Shown in pieces: positions 5,943-7,003 of a DNA stretch of 7,003 bases. Both the position numbers and the translations under genes were made by a program. Position 1 is the stretch's first letter. Each line of letters begins with the position of its first letter. The stretch lies in NCBI GenBank assembly GCA_946533525.1, contig CAMNBW010000082.1:1-7003 (forward strand), given 5' to 3'. The notes beneath the pieces are model-generated. The model was not told the origin of the DNA, made no database searches, and saw nothing but the letters and a program-made list of their open reading frames with translations. This DNA comes from an uncultured Lachnospiraceae bacterium (GTDB lineage Bacteria > Bacillota > Clostridia > Lachnospirales > Lachnospiraceae).

Positions 5943-6965
5943 CTACTTTCCGAATCCACAGTTAGGAAAGGTACACTTTTCACAATTCAGACAAAGTCCA
6001 CCCTCCCCCATTATATCAAAATCATTTTTTGTGAGAATTTCTCCCGCCATGACCCGCGGAAGAACCAGATCGAATATTGTACGCTGGACGTACATGGCAC
6101 AGCCCGGCAGACCTATAATGGGAATCTCTCCCTTATAGGCCAGCATAAACATAGCTCCCGGCAGTACCGGGGCCCCATAGGTTATAACCCTCCCAGGATC
6201 CGCGGCCTTGCGTATGGCAAGAGGAGTCCTGTCGTCGGGATCCACGCTCATCCCGCCCGTACAGATTATAATCTCCGCCCCACGGTTTATGAGACTCTCT
6301 ATGCCCTTTACCGTCGTTTCGGCATCATCCGGGCTGAATTCCTGGCCGATGAACGGAGCGTCATATTCCTTTAGCTTATCCTTGACCACCGGGGTAAAGG
6401 TATCCTCGATCCTGTGATAAAATACCTCGCTGCCCGTGGTTACGATGCCATAGGACTTTTTCTGAAAGGGCAGTATCTTAAAAATTTCCCCTCCGGGAGC
6501 TGCCTCCTTCGCGCGTTCCATTTTTTCCTTTTCTATAACAAGGGGAATCACCCTGGTTCCCGCGATCTTATCCCCCTTTTTTACCGGAAAATTGCCATGC
6601 CTCGAAGCGATCATCATCTCCCCAAGGGCATTGATGGCATTCAGCTTCTTGGAATCCACCTTTAAAAGCCCGTCTATATCGGCGATCAGCTCTATCTTCC
6701 CCTCAATTATCTCCGAGGGATGAAGATTCTCGCTTTTGCAAAGCCCATATAAAATCAATGCTGCATCATTTTCATGCAGCATATCCTCATTTACTTCCCA
6801 TATGTAGATGTTTTCCTTCCCCATATCCAGAAGGACCGGAATGTCCTCCTCGGTGATCACATGCCCCTTCCTAAAGGCGGGTCCCTTCTCCACACCCTTC
6901 ACTATCCGGGTCACATCGTGGCAAAGCACCTGCCCTGCCGCTTCCCTTGTTTTTATAAGCTTCAT
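5943..6965 (-). CDS. MoeA-like molybdopterin-binding protein with C-terminal cysteine cluster
   Basis: A 340-residue protein with a MoeA/MogA-type molybdopterin-binding (MoCF) domain at about residues 170-305: TTGSEV (176-181), CTGGMSVDPDDRTP (235-248), and LPGCAMY (286-292) near the end of the fold. The N-terminal 150 residues carry a MoeA-like region (LCHDVTRI, FRKGHVI) shorter and more diverged than in true MoeA, which is about 400 residues. The tail has Cys325-x2-Cys328-x2-Cys331-x4-Cys336, followed by GFGK, which could hold an iron-sulfur cluster or zinc. Similar proteins accompany XdhC-type genes in clostridial molybdenum hydroxylase clusters; their exact step is not established to my knowledge, though molybdate insertion or Moco hand-over is plausible. 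GAGG at 6972-6975, six bases before the ATG, supports the start. It is the first complete gene of the minus-strand operon seen here. I do not assign the symbol moeA because the architecture differs. Confidence 0.85.
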   Translation of the reverse strand: MKLIKTREAAGQVLCHDVTRIVKGVEKGPAFRKGHVITEEDIPVLLDMGKENIYIWEVNEDMLHENDAALILYGLCKSENLHPSEIIEGKIELIADIDGLLKVDSKKLNAINALGEMMIASRHGNFPVKKGDKIAGTRVIPLVIEKEKMERAKEAAPGGEIFKILPFQKKSYGIVTTGSEVFYHRIEDTFTPVVKDKLKEYDAPFIGQEFSPDDAETTVKGIESLINRGAEIIICTGGMSVDPDDRTPLAIRKAADPGRVITYGAPVLPGAMFMLAYKGEIPIIGLPGCAMYVQRTIFDLVLPRVMAGEILTKNDFDIMGEGGLCLNCEKCTFPNCGFGK

Positions 6966-6973
6966 AACTGACC

Positions 6974-7003
6974 TCAGACTTTCGCTGACTTTAAAACAGC
7001 TTC
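6974..7003 (-). CDS. Possible C-terminal end of an upstream operon gene (partial)
   Basis: Reading in from the right edge on the minus strand, nine sense codons (EAVLKSAKV) are followed by TGA at 6976-6974. That stop overlaps the Shine-Dalgarno of the MoeA-like gene and lies eight bases before its ATG. The tight spacing is like the rest of the operon and would make this the tail of a preceding co-transcribed gene. Nine codons are too few to identify it, and the frame could be open by chance. Confidence 0.3.
   Translation of the reverse strand, partial: EAVLKSAKV

Noticed and set aside
5943..6965. Assignment as canonical MoeA
   Set aside because: The MoCF domain is present, but the protein is shorter, its N-terminal region is diverged, and it ends in a four-cysteine tail not found in true MoeA. 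A MoeA-like label is safer.
6966..7003. Promoter for the minus-strand operon at the right edge
   Set aside because: No paired -35/-10 elements are visible in these 38 bases, and an open frame ending at 6974 suggests the operon continues upstream.

Overview
The window is a compact molybdenum locus. It holds a molybdate ABC transporter, several enzymes of molybdenum cofactor (Moco) synthesis, and a maturation factor of the kind used by xanthine dehydrogenase-type molybdenum hydroxylases. Strong AGGAGG-type ribosome binding sites, a lipoprotein-type ModA, a MoeA-like protein with a C-terminal cysteine cluster, frequent AUA and AGG codons and roughly balanced base composition all suggest an anaerobic Bacillota, most likely a Clostridia (Lachnospiraceae-like) member. 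That placement is inference from style; no phylogenetic marker is present.

Layout. Plus strand, 53-1282: one open frame in which a ModC-type ATPase without its C-terminal TOBE/Mop region runs directly into a complete MoaC. A good ribosome binding site and ATG sit exactly at the junction. A consensus-like sigma-70 promoter (16-44) ends just before the modC start codon, so the transcript is predicted to be nearly leaderless. Minus strand, 6965 down to 1315: six tightly packed genes in the order MoeA-like molybdopterin-binding protein, XdhC-like maturation factor with unusual domain order, moaA, a MOSC-MogA fusion, modA, modB. Gaps are 1 to 15 bases and modA/modB overlap by 4, so this is almost certainly one operon. 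Its promoter lies beyond the right edge, where the last 30 bases may encode the end of another operon gene.

How the genes work together. ModA (lipoprotein), ModB (permease) and the ModC domain would form the molybdate importer. MoaA and MoaC convert GTP to cyclic pyranopterin monophosphate. The MogA domain would adenylylate molybdopterin and MoeA-family proteins insert molybdenum; the MoeA-like protein here is a divergent relative whose exact role is not settled. The MOSC domain and XdhC-like protein point to delivery and sulfuration of Moco for a molybdenum hydroxylase. MoaD, MoaE, a MoeB-type activating enzyme and the target hydroxylase are not in the window.

The most notable points are the in-frame ModC-MoaC joint, the modC-moaC unit lying convergent to modAB instead of following it (with a short inverted repeat at both edges and an orphan ribosome binding site), and the rearranged XdhC-like protein. 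I see no CRISPR array, tRNA, rRNA, insertion sequence or Moco riboswitch. No stretch over 300 bases lacks a gene.
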